In this document: positions 41,341-49,800 of the stretch, in pieces
Position numbering within the stretch: the stretch's first letter is position 1
Layout: every line of letters starts with the position of its first letter
Assembly (NCBI GenBank): GCA_963798855.1
Contig: CAWCUU010000003.1
Span: 186,001-250,000 of the forward strand
Direction of reading: 5' to 3'
From: CAWCUU01 sp963798855
Lineage (GTDB): Bacteria; Gemmatimonadota; Gemmatimonadetes; Longimicrobiales; RSA9
Length of the DNA: 64,000 nt
Made by a program: the position numbers and the translations under genes
The notes under the pieces: model-generated
Told to the model about the DNA's origin: nothing
What the model saw: only the letters and a program-made list of their open reading frames with translations
Database searches by the model: none

Positions 41341-43224
41341 ATGCGGATCTTCCGCGCCGTTCTCGCCTTCGCCTGTGTGAGCGCAGTCGACTGCGCGGCG
41401 TGGGCGCGGCCGGCCGCGCCCACGGCCGCGACGCACGCATCCCCGCCCGTCCGGAGCGCCGAGCCGGCCCATCCCTCCGCGGCGGGACGCCGGGTCGTGG
41501 CCGAGCACGGTGCCGTCGCCTCGGCCAGCTCCTTCGCATCGGAGGCGGGCGTCGAGATCCTGAAGGCGGGCGGCAACGCCGTGGACGCCGCGGTCGCGAC
41601 CGCGCTCGCGCTGGGCGTCGTCGAGCCGGAGATGTCGGGGCTCGGCGCCGGCGGCGGCATGACGATCTGGATATCGAAGGACTCCCAGCCCTACTACCTC
41701 GACTTCTACTCGGCACAGAACGCGGCGCGGATGGCCGCCGCCGGCGCGATCGGTCCGTTGCGGTCGCCGACGGATCTGCGCGTCGTGGGCATCCCCGGCG
41801 ACGTCGCCGGGCTGCTGGCCGCGCACGAGCGCTTCGGCGCGCTGCCGCTCGAACGCGTGATCGCGCCCGCCGTCCGCCTCGCCGACGATGGCTTCCCGAT
41901 TGGGCAGATCCTCGCCGACTTCGTCCGCGCCGACTCCGCGAAGCTGCACCGCTTCCCGGCCGCCGCGGCGCAGTGGTGGCCGGACGGCAGGGCGCTGCAG
42001 CCCGGCGACGTGTATCGCAATCCGACTCTGGCGACGACGCTGCGGCGCATCGCTTCGCTGGGGGCCGCCGGCTTCTACGAAGGGCCGGTCGCCGAAGCGC
42101 TCGTGCGACTGCTGAACGCGAACGGGCATCCCGCGACCGCCGCGGATCTCGCGGCCTACGAGCCGCTGTGGAAGCGGCCGCTCTGTACCGACTATCGTGG
42201 CCTCGCCGTGCTGAGCGCGCCGCCGCCCCAGACCGGCATGCAGGTGCTCGAGACGCTCGAGCTGCTCGAGCCCCACCACCTCGCCGAGCTCGGGCTGCCG
42301 ACGACATCGCCGCGCGCGTTCGACGTGCTCACCTCCGCCCTCCGCGTCGGTCAGGCCGACGCCGACTGGAACGACGATCCGCGCTGGGCGCCGGTGCCCG
42401 CGCGGGGCGTCGCGTCGGCGCAGTTCGCGGCCAGCCGAGAGGCGCTCGTCGGCGCCGGCGCGGGAGCCGATTCGCTCGGGCGCGGCGACGCCCGGGCGTT
42501 CGACCACGCGCCCACGCCGGAAGCCTGCCGAGGTCTCGACCCGTACCCAGCGGCGAACGCGGACGGCGCCCGGCAGTCGGACGCCGCGCAGGTCCACGAG
42601 GTAGCGCGCGACCCGGACGGCGCAGCCAGGACCCGCGTCGCGCGCCCGGCCCCCCCCGCCACCGGAGATCCGCTCAGCGACGGCGCCGAGACGACGCACC
42701 TGTCCGTCGTCGACGCGGCCGGCAACGCCGTCGCGCTGACGCAGACGAACAGCTCCGTGTTCGGCTCCGGCGCTTGGCTCGAGGGTTTCTTCCTGAACGA
42801 CTCGGGCTACCTCTGGCGCGACAGCGTCGGCTCGATGCCGCAAGGCACGAGCTGGCGGACGCGCAACTCGACGATATCGCCGACGATCGTGCTGGACGGC
42901 CGCCAGGTTCGGATGGTGATCGGCGCTCCCGGCGGCGGCCGCATTCCGACGGAGATCGCGCAGGTGATGGCGTACATCCTCGACTACGGGATGGACCCGC
43001 TGGAAGCGGTGCGCATGCCGCGCATCTACCCGAACGAGGACGACGCCGACGTGCAGCTCGAGCACGGCTTCGAGCCCGAGCTGCTCGGCGCGATCCGCAG
43101 GATGGGGTGGAATCCCGTCCCGGAGTCGTTCGGCTACGCCCGGCTCTACCTCATCGTGCGGCGCGATGGCCACTGGATCGCCGTGTCGGACCCCCGCCAC
43201 GACGGGGAGCCGCGAGGCTACTAG
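41341..43224 (+). CDS. ggt: Gamma-glutamyltransferase
   Basis: This 627-residue protein starts at the ATG of MRIFRAVLAFACV with AGGAGG upstream, and a signal peptide places it in the periplasm. GGT is made as a proenzyme that cuts itself before a threonine. Here the site is T451 in ETTHLSVVD, giving a small subunit of about 177 residues. Other family marks are ASEAGVEILKAGGNAVDAAVA, GLGAGGGMTIW, VPGDVAGL-type VVGIPGDVAGL, NSSVFGSG and GAPGGGRIPTEIAQV. It hydrolyses or transfers gamma-glutamyl groups from glutathione and peptides. About 70 residues of Ala/Asp/Arg-rich sequence precede the cleavage site, somewhat longer than usual. Confidence 0.93.
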   Translation: MRIFRAVLAFACVSAVDCAAWARPAAPTAATHASPPVRSAEPAHPSAAGRRVVAEHGAVASASSFASEAGVEILKAGGNAVDAAVATALALGVVEPEMSGLGAGGGMTIWISKDSQPYYLDFYSAQNAARMAAAGAIGPLRSPTDLRVVGIPGDVAGLLAAHERFGALPLERVIAPAVRLADDGFPIGQILADFVRADSAKLHRFPAAAAQWWPDGRALQPGDVYRNPTLATTLRRIASLGAAGFYEGPVAEALVRLLNANGHPATAADLAAYEPLWKRPLCTDYRGLAVLSAPPPQTGMQVLETLELLEPHHLAELGLPTTSPRAFDVLTSALRVGQADADWNDDPRWAPVPARGVASAQFAASREALVGAGAGADSLGRGDARAFDHAPTPEACRGLDPYPAANADGARQSDAAQVHEVARDPDGAARTRVARPAPPATGDPLSDGAETTHLSVVDAAGNAVALTQTNSSVFGSGAWLEGFFLNDSGYLWRDSVGSMPQGTSWRTRNSTISPTIVLDGRQVRMVIGAPGGGRIPTEIAQVMAYILDYGMDPLEAVRMPRIYPNEDDADVQLEHGFEPELLGAIRRMGWNPVPESFGYARLYLIVRRDGHWIAVSDPRHDGEPRGY

Positions 43225-43258
43225 CGATCTCGCTCCAACCTCGATCGACGGAGGAAAC

Positions 43259-44317
43259 GTGACGACGAAGCTTGTTCCGATCGCGATGCTCGCGGTGCTG
43301 CCGGGCCTCAGCGCCGCGGCGTGCGCTTCCAGGACCGGGGCGACGTCATCGCCCGCGAACGCGACCGGCGGCGCTGCGGCCTCGGCCGCCGCCCCTCGAG
43401 CCGATGGCTGGGCCGGCCTCGCAGCGCTCGGACAGCGCGACGCGCAGGTATCCGCCGCGCAGCGCCGCCGGTGGGAGGGGCTGGACCGCAGCATCCGCGC
43501 GCGGACGTCCCAGGCTCCGGGCGAGGTCGCCGTGATGCTGGTGGACCTCTCCACCGATCGCGCACTCGCGCTGAACGCCGACGTCTCGATGCACGCCGCG
43601 AGCACGATGAAGGTGCCGGTGCTCCTGGAGATGTTCCGGCAGGCCGCGGCGGGCGAGTACTCGCTCGACGAGCCGGTGACCGTGAAGAACGACTTCACCT
43701 CGATCGCGGACTCGAGCCGCTTCACGCTCTCGCCCGGCGATGACAGCGACTCGACGCTCTACGCCATGGTCGGCCGGCAAACGACGCTGCGCGAGCTGGC
43801 GCGCCGCATGACCGTGCGCAGCTCCAACCTCGCCACCGACATCCTGATCGAGCGCGTCACCGCCGACAGCGTGATGCGGCTCATACGCGCGCTCGGAACC
43901 AATGACATGCAGGTGCTGCGCGGCGTCGAGGACATCCCGGCGTACAACCGGGGAATGAACAACACGACCACCGCGCGCGCGCTCGCCGGCGTCTTCGAGG
44001 CCATCGCGCGCTGCGAGCGGGGCGACGTCGCCCCGCCGCTGCGTCCGCTCGACGCCGCCGGCTGCCGTCAGATCACGAACATCCTCGCCGAGCAGGAGTT
44101 CAACGAGAAGATCCCGGCCGGCCTGCCGCCCGGTACGCGCGTCGCCCACAAGACCGGCTGGATCACCGAGATCGACCACGACGCCGGCATCATCTACCCG
44201 CCCGGGAGAGCTCCCTATATCCTCGCCGTGCTCACGCGCGGCATCGCCGATACGCTGCAGAGCACGGCGGTCGCGCGCGACGTGTCGAGGATCGTGTGGA
44301 AGGGGCTGGTTCGGTAG
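43259..44317 (+). CDS. Class-A-like serine beta-lactamase lipoprotein
   Basis: This 352-residue protein uses the GTG at 43259, preceded by GGAGGAAAC. The lipobox-like SAAAC is at C22. Motifs: S115-T-M-K118 (SxxK), S188-S-N190 in place of SDN, E224 in the RGVEDIPAYNRGMNN omega-loop-like segment, and HKTG at 297-300. The DHDAGIIYPPGRAPYILAVLT end is typical of the class A-like family found in environmental genomes. It may hydrolyse beta-lactams or act on peptidoglycan. Real resistance cannot be concluded from sequence. It follows ggt by 34 bp and probably shares its transcript. Confidence 0.85.
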   Translation: MTTKLVPIAMLAVLPGLSAAACASRTGATSSPANATGGAAASAAAPRADGWAGLAALGQRDAQVSAAQRRRWEGLDRSIRARTSQAPGEVAVMLVDLSTDRALALNADVSMHAASTMKVPVLLEMFRQAAAGEYSLDEPVTVKNDFTSIADSSRFTLSPGDDSDSTLYAMVGRQTTLRELARRMTVRSSNLATDILIERVTADSVMRLIRALGTNDMQVLRGVEDIPAYNRGMNNTTTARALAGVFEAIARCERGDVAPPLRPLDAAGCRQITNILAEQEFNEKIPAGLPPGTRVAHKTGWITEIDHDAGIIYPPGRAPYILAVLTRGIADTLQSTAVARDVSRIVWKGLVR

Positions 44318-44330
44318 TCGAACCTTTTTT
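44308..44330 (+). terminator. Rho-independent terminator overlapping the beta-lactamase stop codon
   Basis: GGTTCG-GTAGT-CGAACC is followed directly by TTTTTT. The stem includes the last codons and the TAG of the beta-lactamase gene, and the T-tract lies inside the frame that would encode the N-terminus of the following antitoxin. Transcripts of the ggt operon should stop here. Confidence 0.75.
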
Positions 44331-44389
44331 CTCTCGACCCCGAAGCCGTTCGCCGAGGTGAGCGCTACAGCGAGCTACATGGCATCAAC

Positions 44390-44554
44390 ATGTCCCAGCT
44401 CGTCAATAACTTCCTCTCTTCGCTCCCTGTGGATGAGGATGGGGCAGAGGCCGAGCTGACGCCGACCGTGAGGAGGCTGCTCGGGATCGGCGAGGGCGCG
44501 CGGGGCGTGGAGGACTACCACGAGCATCTGATCGAGAAGTACGGAGCGCGATGA
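44390..44554 (+). CDS. Antitoxin of a VapBC-like pair, RHH/DUF6364-like, N-terminus apparently lost
   Basis: From the only in-frame ATG (44390) 54 residues are encoded: SQLVNNFLSSLPVD, ELTPTVRRLLGIGEG, DYHEHLIEKYG. This is the second half of DUF6364-type antitoxins. Upstream in the same frame there is still family-like sequence (SLDPEAVRRGERYSELHGIN), but it runs back without a start codon to the TAG of the beta-lactamase gene. The DNA-binding strand and first helix thus have no start. The gene overlaps the PIN toxin by 4 bp (ATGA). Either a rare start codon is used or the promoter and 5' end were lost in a rearrangement. Confidence 0.65.
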   Translation: MSQLVNNFLSSLPVDEDGAEAELTPTVRRLLGIGEGARGVEDYHEHLIEKYGAR

Positions 44555-44958
44555 CGCTCCTGCTCGACATCAACGTGGTGCTCGACGTCGCGCTGCGGCG
44601 CACGCCGTGGGCCGCAGCGGCGGCTCTGCTACTCAGCGCGATCGAGCAGAATCGCGCCCACGGCCACGTGGCTGCGCACACGGTCGCGACGTACCATTAC
44701 GTCGTCGCCAAACAGGCCGGTCGGACGGCGGCGATTGGGGCGACATCAGACCTTCTTCGGCTCGTCGACGTAGTGCCCGTCGGGGGCGATGAGTTTCGCG
44801 ACGCGCTCGCCCTGGACATGCGCGATTTCGAGGATGCAGTTCAGGCGGTGGCGGCGCTCAGAGCGGGAGCCGACTACATCGTCACCCGCAACACTGTGGA
44901 TTTCCGGGGCAGCACCATCCCTACCCGCACGCCCGGCGAGGTCCTCGCTCTGCTGTAG
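44551..44958 (+). CDS. PIN-domain toxin (VapC-like ribonuclease)
   Basis: This 135-residue PIN domain has acidic site residues D6 (LLLDINVVLD), D92 and D95 (RDFEDAVQ) and D108 (GADYIVTRN), with the closing NTVDF strand. The usual second glutamate position (in VAAHTVATYHYVV) has no acidic residue, which is seen in some PIN_3 families. Such toxins cut tRNA or rRNA when the antitoxin is lost. The partner gene just upstream overlaps by 4 bp. Its N-terminal damage raises the question of how the toxin is controlled. Confidence 0.82.
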   Translation: MTLLLDINVVLDVALRRTPWAAAAALLLSAIEQNRAHGHVAAHTVATYHYVVAKQAGRTAAIGATSDLLRLVDVVPVGGDEFRDALALDMRDFEDAVQAVAALRAGADYIVTRNTVDFRGSTIPTRTPGEVLALL

Positions 44959-45007
44959 TGCCGAGCGGCGCGAGGGCCATGGCGCGACCGGGCGCCTGAG
45001 ACGGCGG

Positions 45008-45049
45008 GAGGCCGGCCTCGCGGGTGATCCTCGCCGCGAAACCGGCCTC
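45008..45049. terminator. Large imperfect hairpin between convergent PIN toxin and susD pair 4
   Basis: GAGGCCGGCCTCGCGG and CCGCGAAACCGGCCTC pair over 16 positions with two mismatches around a 10-base loop. With no U-tract on either side, it is a possible bidirectional stop for two converging transcripts. Confidence 0.5.
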
Positions 45050-45111
45050 TCGATGCATCCTCCGCTACCTCCACCCCTCCGCGGCCTCGGTGAGCGCCGC
45101 GGAGCGGCCGC

Positions 45112-46461
45112 TCACCCAATGTTCGGGTTGTTGTTCACCTCCACGTCCGGCAGCGGCAAGCAGCGGGTATCGCCGTACGTGCCGCCCTTCCTGTAGTCCG
45201 TGCCCGCAGCGGGCACGAGCGGCAGGCTCAGCCGGTTGATGTCGTAGAAGCGGTGGCCGGTGAGCCAGAGCTCGCGGTTCCGCTCCTCGACCACCTGGGT
45301 CATGATGTCGGCCGGACCATTGACGCCGGGCACGTACGGGTCGAGCCCGGCGGCCGCGTGCAGGTCGTTGATGATCTGGAGCGCCTGCGCGCCGGTGCCG
45401 GTCGTCGCGTCGACCTCCGCGATGATCAGCTGCGCCTCAGTGTAGGTGGCCAGCGGCAGCGGATCCGACAACGACGTGTACTTCCGCTGGTAGTAGATCG
45501 GCGTGCCTTCGGTCGCCGTGTACGCGGAATCGCTCACCGACACACGCGGGTCCGCCTCACCGTCGAACGTCATGTTCCGGTACTGCGGCCCCACCGACAG
45601 CGCCGCGCCACCCGTCGGGCCCTCGCCGCTCTGGGCGTAGACCCGGTTGTTCCGCCGGCCCGACGCTTCGGAGGCGGTGACTTCGTACCTGAATCCCGCC
45701 GGCACGAGCTGAGCGTCGGCGACGGCGTTCTGGCCCTGTCCTAGGTCCAGATACGCGCGGGCGCGGCCGACGCGCGCCATGTACTCCAGGTCTGTGTCGC
45801 CGGCGGCCTGCGCGGCCTGGATCGCGGTCGTGAAGCGGTCCACGGCCAGTTGGAACATCTGCGCGGGAGTCATCTCCGCGGAGAGATCGATCGCCATCGA
45901 GCAGAAGCCCTCGCCGAGCAGCAGGTAGCTGTATCCGGCCGCCGCCGCCGCCTTCGCGATCAGCAGCTGCCGGTTCGCGACCTCCTCATCAGTCCACTCC
46001 TGCAGATGGCTGAGGATGTTGTCGGCCGACCAGCGGGCGGTCGACAGCGGTGTGTACACGCCGAGCGCCTCGCAGCCGGACGTGCCGTAGCGCGCATCGT
46101 CGCTGGAGACGGCGCGACGGTCGTACGGCCAGCGGTCCGCCGTCTGCGTCGCGTCGATCGTCTCGTGCGCGAGGACGGAGGAGAGCGCAACATAGGCGCC
46201 ATAGGCGCATTCGAAGTCGCCGACCGCGCCGTTGACGAGCAGCTCGGCGTTCTTCGGGACAGCGAGGCCCTCCGCGGGAATGTCCGTCGGCGTGTCCACG
46301 TTGAGGGCGCGGTCCAGCGAGTTGCACCCCGCGAGGAAGACACCGATCGCCAGGAGGGCCGTCGCGGCCCCCGGCAACACGCGGCGGCTACGGAGCCCGG
46401 GGTTCCTGCGCTTGCTATGCATGCCTCGTCCCGAGTTCGGGTTCATGTCGTGTATTCCCAT
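45112..46461 (-). CDS. SusD/RagB-family outer-membrane lipoprotein (pair 4)
   Basis: This 449-residue protein starts at the ATG at 46461 with an AGGGGG ribosome site. An internal ATG (MHSKRR) is possible. The lipobox FLAGC is at about C46, so the signal region is long with that start. Family marks: LNVDTPTDIPAEGLAVPKNAELLVNGAVGDFECAY, LLIAKAAAAAGYSYLLLGEGFC and VVEERNRELWLTGHRFYDINRL, the conserved C-terminal helix. It starts 9 bp after susC pair 4. It binds the ligand delivered to SusC. Confidence 0.9.
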   Translation of the reverse strand: MGIHDMNPNSGRGMHSKRRNPGLRSRRVLPGAATALLAIGVFLAGCNSLDRALNVDTPTDIPAEGLAVPKNAELLVNGAVGDFECAYGAYVALSSVLAHETIDATQTADRWPYDRRAVSSDDARYGTSGCEALGVYTPLSTARWSADNILSHLQEWTDEEVANRQLLIAKAAAAAGYSYLLLGEGFCSMAIDLSAEMTPAQMFQLAVDRFTTAIQAAQAAGDTDLEYMARVGRARAYLDLGQGQNAVADAQLVPAGFRYEVTASEASGRRNNRVYAQSGEGPTGGAALSVGPQYRNMTFDGEADPRVSVSDSAYTATEGTPIYYQRKYTSLSDPLPLATYTEAQLIIAEVDATTGTGAQALQIINDLHAAAGLDPYVPGVNGPADIMTQVVEERNRELWLTGHRFYDINRLSLPLVPAAGTDYRKGGTYGDTRCLPLPDVEVNNNPNIG

Positions 46462-46470
46462 GTCGCCCCC

Positions 46471-49400
46471 TCACCAGCTGACGTTGACGGTGGCGACGAA
46501 CTGCGCGAGCTGCGGCAGCACGTCCTGCTCCCAGAGGCTGTAGTCCCCGCCGCGGCTGCCGCCGTTGAACGTGGCTTCCGGCTCCAGGCCACTGTAGTTC
46601 GTCCACGTCATCAGGTTGCGGCCGGCGACCGTCAGGCTCGCCCCGCGCGCGCCGATCTTGCCGGCCAGTGACGTGGGCAGCGTGTACGTCGCGGACAGCT
46701 CGCGCAGCTTCGCGAAGCTGGCGTCGCTGATCAGCACGTCCTGATAACCGTTCTGGATCTCCGCGATGTAGACGGGATCGTAATCCTGCGGCACGTAGTT
46801 CTCCCGGCAGCGATCGAAGAAGAAGCAGCGCACGCGCAGGTTCCCGTCGAGCTTCTTGAAGCCCGTCTTGAAGTCGAGCTGGCCGAACAGCTGCAGGTTG
46901 TTGAAGAGCGTGACCGTGGAATTGAAGCCGCCCTCCACCTTCGGCTGGTTGCGGCCGAGGAAGACGTTCGGCGCATCGGCGCAGTCCACGCTGCCGCCGC
47001 TCTCGGTCGCGCACATCAGGTTGATCGCGTTGCCATCGGCGTCGAGAGCGGCGCTCACGATCTTCTTGCCGAACCAGGCACCGACCGGATCGCCGATCTG
47101 GTGGCGGATGTAGGTGCCGCCGGTGATGAAGTTCTCGTCGGTGACGTTGCCGAGGCTGATCACCTCGTTGTGGTTCGTGGCGATGTTGAAGGACGCGTCC
47201 CAGCGCACGCTGCCGGCGGCGTAGGGAGTGCCGCGCACCGTCAGCTCGATTCCGCTGTTGTCGATGCGGCCGGCGTTCACGAACTGGCTACCGGCGAAGC
47301 CGGTCGAGGGCGCAATCTGCCGCGACAGAATCGCGTCGCGCGTCTGCTGGTTGTAGTAGGTGAACTCGATGCCGAGCCGGTCCTGGAGAAAGCCGGCGTC
47401 GAAGCCGGCCTCGATCTCCCGGCTCCGCTCCGGCCCCAGGTCCGGGTTGCCGACCGTGTTCGGCGTGACCGTGCCTGCGTCGTTCGGCCCGGTGACCGGA
47501 CTGAACGTCTTGAGCGCGGCGAACGCGGTCGGCTGCTGACCGGACTCGCCGTAGGCGGCGCGCAGCCGGAAGGTGTTGATGAAGCCCGTCTTGAAGAACG
47601 GCTCGTCGCTGAGCACCCAGGCGCCGCTGATCTTTGGGTAGTAGACCAGGTCGAAGTTCTGGCCGAACGCGCTGTTGTCGTCGGCCCGCAGGGCGAGCGT
47701 CAGGAATCGCCGATCCTGCCACGCGAACTGCTCCTGTCCGAAGACGCCGACCGTCGTGTTGTTGGTGTAGTCCTGCAGCGCAATGCGGTTCTGCGTCGTC
47801 GCGCTCACGGACGTGAGCCCCGGCACCGGGAACGCCTCGCCGTAGACCTCCTGATAGCCGATGTGCTTGCGGTAGTACTGGGCTCCGAAGGACGTGTTCG
47901 ACTGTAGCCCGGGCAGCAGATCGAGCTTCAGCGTGCCGCTGTAGTCGAACGTCGCGTAGTTGACCTGACGATCGACGACGTCGGCGTAGCCGCGGTCCGC
48001 GAACGAGTCGTAGTACAGATAGCGCTCGTCGTGCAGCTCGAGGTCGTGGTTCTGCTCGTTCGTCCGGTCGATGCCGAAGGTGAGGCGCTGCGAGAACCAC
48101 TTCGCCGGATCGTTGTTGATCTGGATGCTGCCCGTGAAGCGGCCGACGTCCTGCCACTCCGGGAAGAGCGCGTGATACGACTCCGGCGTGCCGCTGTAGA
48201 AGCCGTAGCGCATCGTGTCCGCCAGCGTGAGCGGCGTCATGTAGTAGGTCGTCCACGTGACGCCGCCGCAGCCGGACTCGCAGGCGAGGTCAGTGCGGCC
48301 GTTCACGTAGCCGAAGTTGCCGTTGATGCGCCAGGTCGAGTTCGGCGTCACCGTGAGGTTGAGGCGTCCGGACCCCTTCTTCACCTGGTTCGTCGGCTCC
48401 ACACCCTTGTTGTGCTCGTAGTTGCCTGAGATGAAGTACTGCACCGTCTCGCTGCCCCCGCTCATGCTCAGGTCGTACGACTGCAGGTGGCCCGTGTGGA
48501 AGATCTTGTCACCACCGAGGTACTGCTGGTAGTTCTGCTGCAGCTGGTCGAAGTCGATCGATGTGAGCTGATCGTTGACCATGCCGTAGTTCGTCCACAG
48601 CCGGCCGGACGGATTCGCGAACCAGTTCGCCCCCTGCTTCACCTGGAGGTTGAAGTGGGTCTGGCCCTGGCGACCCTTCTTCGTGATGATCTGCACCACG
48701 CCGTTCGCGGCCTCGGTGCCGTAAAGCGTGGCGGCGGCCGGGCCCTTGATGATCTCGATGCTCTCGATGTCGTTCGGGTCAATGTCGTTCCAGCGCGAGA
48801 TGCTCTGCGAGCCGAAGCCCTGGTTGATCGGGCCGCTGGTCTCGTCGTTGTTGACGCGGATTCCGTCGATGTAGACGAGCGGCGCGTTCGACAGCGAGAA
48901 CGTGGACGAGCCGCGGATGCGTACCTTGGACGCCCCGCCGACCTCGCCGGTCGAGGAGAGCACCGTAACGCCGGCGGTGCGGCCGTTGATGATGTCGTTG
49001 ACGCTCGTGACCGGCGCCTTGCCCACGATGTTCGCGGCGTCGAGCGTCGAGACGACGTTGCCGATCGATTTCTTCTGCGCCGCGCCGGGCGTGCCCGTCA
49101 CGACGATCTGGTTCAGCTCGATCGCGGACTGACTCAGCTCGATGCGCACGTCGAGCTGGCCGACGTTGGCGACCTGCGTCGCCGGTGCGTAGCCGATCAT
49201 CTCGACCCGCAGCGTCACGCGGCCGCCGCTGAGACCCGGGATCAGGAAACGTCCATCCTCTCCCGTAAGGGTGCCGTTGCCGGTCCCCTCCACCACCACC
49301 TGCGCGCCGGCGAGCGGCTGCTGCGACCCCTTCGAAACGACGATACCGCCGACGGATCCCTGTTGCTGGGCCGACACCGGCGGGGCCGAAAGCAGACCGA

Positions 49401-49485
49401 GGACCAGAGCGCAGAGGCCACCTAGCCGTATCGGCCGGATTGCCGACCGTGCCGGTCGCCCTGCGCGTGTACACCGTCGCTGCAT
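46471..49485 (-). CDS. SusC/RagA-family TonB-linked outer-membrane receptor (pair 4)
   Basis: This 1004-residue protein starts at an ATG preceded by AGAGGAGG. The signal peptide ends at PVSAQ, followed by a regulatory-like domain (VGGIVVSKGSQQPLAGAQVVV), plug (NQIVVTGTPGAAQKKSIGNV, PLVYIDGIRVNND, IESIEIIKGPAAATLYGTEA, GVVQIITKKG) and barrel ending QLAQFVATVNVSW. It is closest to pair 3 in its plug wording. The ligand is unknown. No hydrolase is adjacent. Confidence 0.92.
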   Translation of the reverse strand: MQRRCTRAGRPARSAIRPIRLGGLCALVLGLLSAPPVSAQQQGSVGGIVVSKGSQQPLAGAQVVVEGTGNGTLTGEDGRFLIPGLSGGRVTLRVEMIGYAPATQVANVGQLDVRIELSQSAIELNQIVVTGTPGAAQKKSIGNVVSTLDAANIVGKAPVTSVNDIINGRTAGVTVLSSTGEVGGASKVRIRGSSTFSLSNAPLVYIDGIRVNNDETSGPINQGFGSQSISRWNDIDPNDIESIEIIKGPAAATLYGTEAANGVVQIITKKGRQGQTHFNLQVKQGANWFANPSGRLWTNYGMVNDQLTSIDFDQLQQNYQQYLGGDKIFHTGHLQSYDLSMSGGSETVQYFISGNYEHNKGVEPTNQVKKGSGRLNLTVTPNSTWRINGNFGYVNGRTDLACESGCGGVTWTTYYMTPLTLADTMRYGFYSGTPESYHALFPEWQDVGRFTGSIQINNDPAKWFSQRLTFGIDRTNEQNHDLELHDERYLYYDSFADRGYADVVDRQVNYATFDYSGTLKLDLLPGLQSNTSFGAQYYRKHIGYQEVYGEAFPVPGLTSVSATTQNRIALQDYTNNTTVGVFGQEQFAWQDRRFLTLALRADDNSAFGQNFDLVYYPKISGAWVLSDEPFFKTGFINTFRLRAAYGESGQQPTAFAALKTFSPVTGPNDAGTVTPNTVGNPDLGPERSREIEAGFDAGFLQDRLGIEFTYYNQQTRDAILSRQIAPSTGFAGSQFVNAGRIDNSGIELTVRGTPYAAGSVRWDASFNIATNHNEVISLGNVTDENFITGGTYIRHQIGDPVGAWFGKKIVSAALDADGNAINLMCATESGGSVDCADAPNVFLGRNQPKVEGGFNSTVTLFNNLQLFGQLDFKTGFKKLDGNLRVRCFFFDRCRENYVPQDYDPVYIAEIQNGYQDVLISDASFAKLRELSATYTLPTSLAGKIGARGASLTVAGRNLMTWTNYSGLEPEATFNGGSRGGDYSLWEQDVLPQLAQFVATVNVSW

Positions 49486-49800
49486 CGCATCCTCCTCTGG
49501 AGAAAGGCGTTTCCGCCGGACGGCGGAACAGACCCGTGCGGTTGAGACGATTACAGGCGACGCTGGCGCGCGTCGCCCTCGAAAGAACGTGCGAGTCGGG
49601 TGAATACGTACATGTTTGTTACGATAGGGCTGCTGATCTAAAAGCGTGACGGCCCCGGCGCAAGGGAACCGTGGAGGGTCCGCTTCGGATTAGCATTGAT
49701 TCGCCTCCTGCACCACCGTGCCCGCGGTATGCAGAGTCTTACACGAATGAGAATGGGATCCTAGGCGACGGCGAAGCCGGAGGGTGTCGCCGCTCGCCGC
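49486..49800. other. Non-coding gap upstream of susC pair 4
   Basis: The 315-bp gap holds two perfect hairpins: TTCCGCC-GGAC-GGCGGAA (49511-49528) and GGCGACG-CTGGCGCG-CGTCGCC (about 49557-49578). A less GC-rich stretch (49600-49640) reads GTGAATACGTACATGTTTGTTACGATAG and may contain the promoter. The end near the permease gene holds GGCGACGGCG..GTGTCGCCGC, a weak terminator-like fold. No coding sequence was found. Confidence 0.5.

Noticed and set aside
43259..44317. Acquired antibiotic-resistance gene
   Set aside because: It is a chromosomal lipoprotein beside ggt, with the same base composition as its neighbours and no mobile element nearby. SSN replaces SDN, so activity on drugs is unproven.
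49486..49800. tRNA or small RNA gene in the gap
   Set aside because: The hairpins present do not form a cloverleaf and no T-loop consensus is seen. A small RNA cannot be shown from sequence alone.
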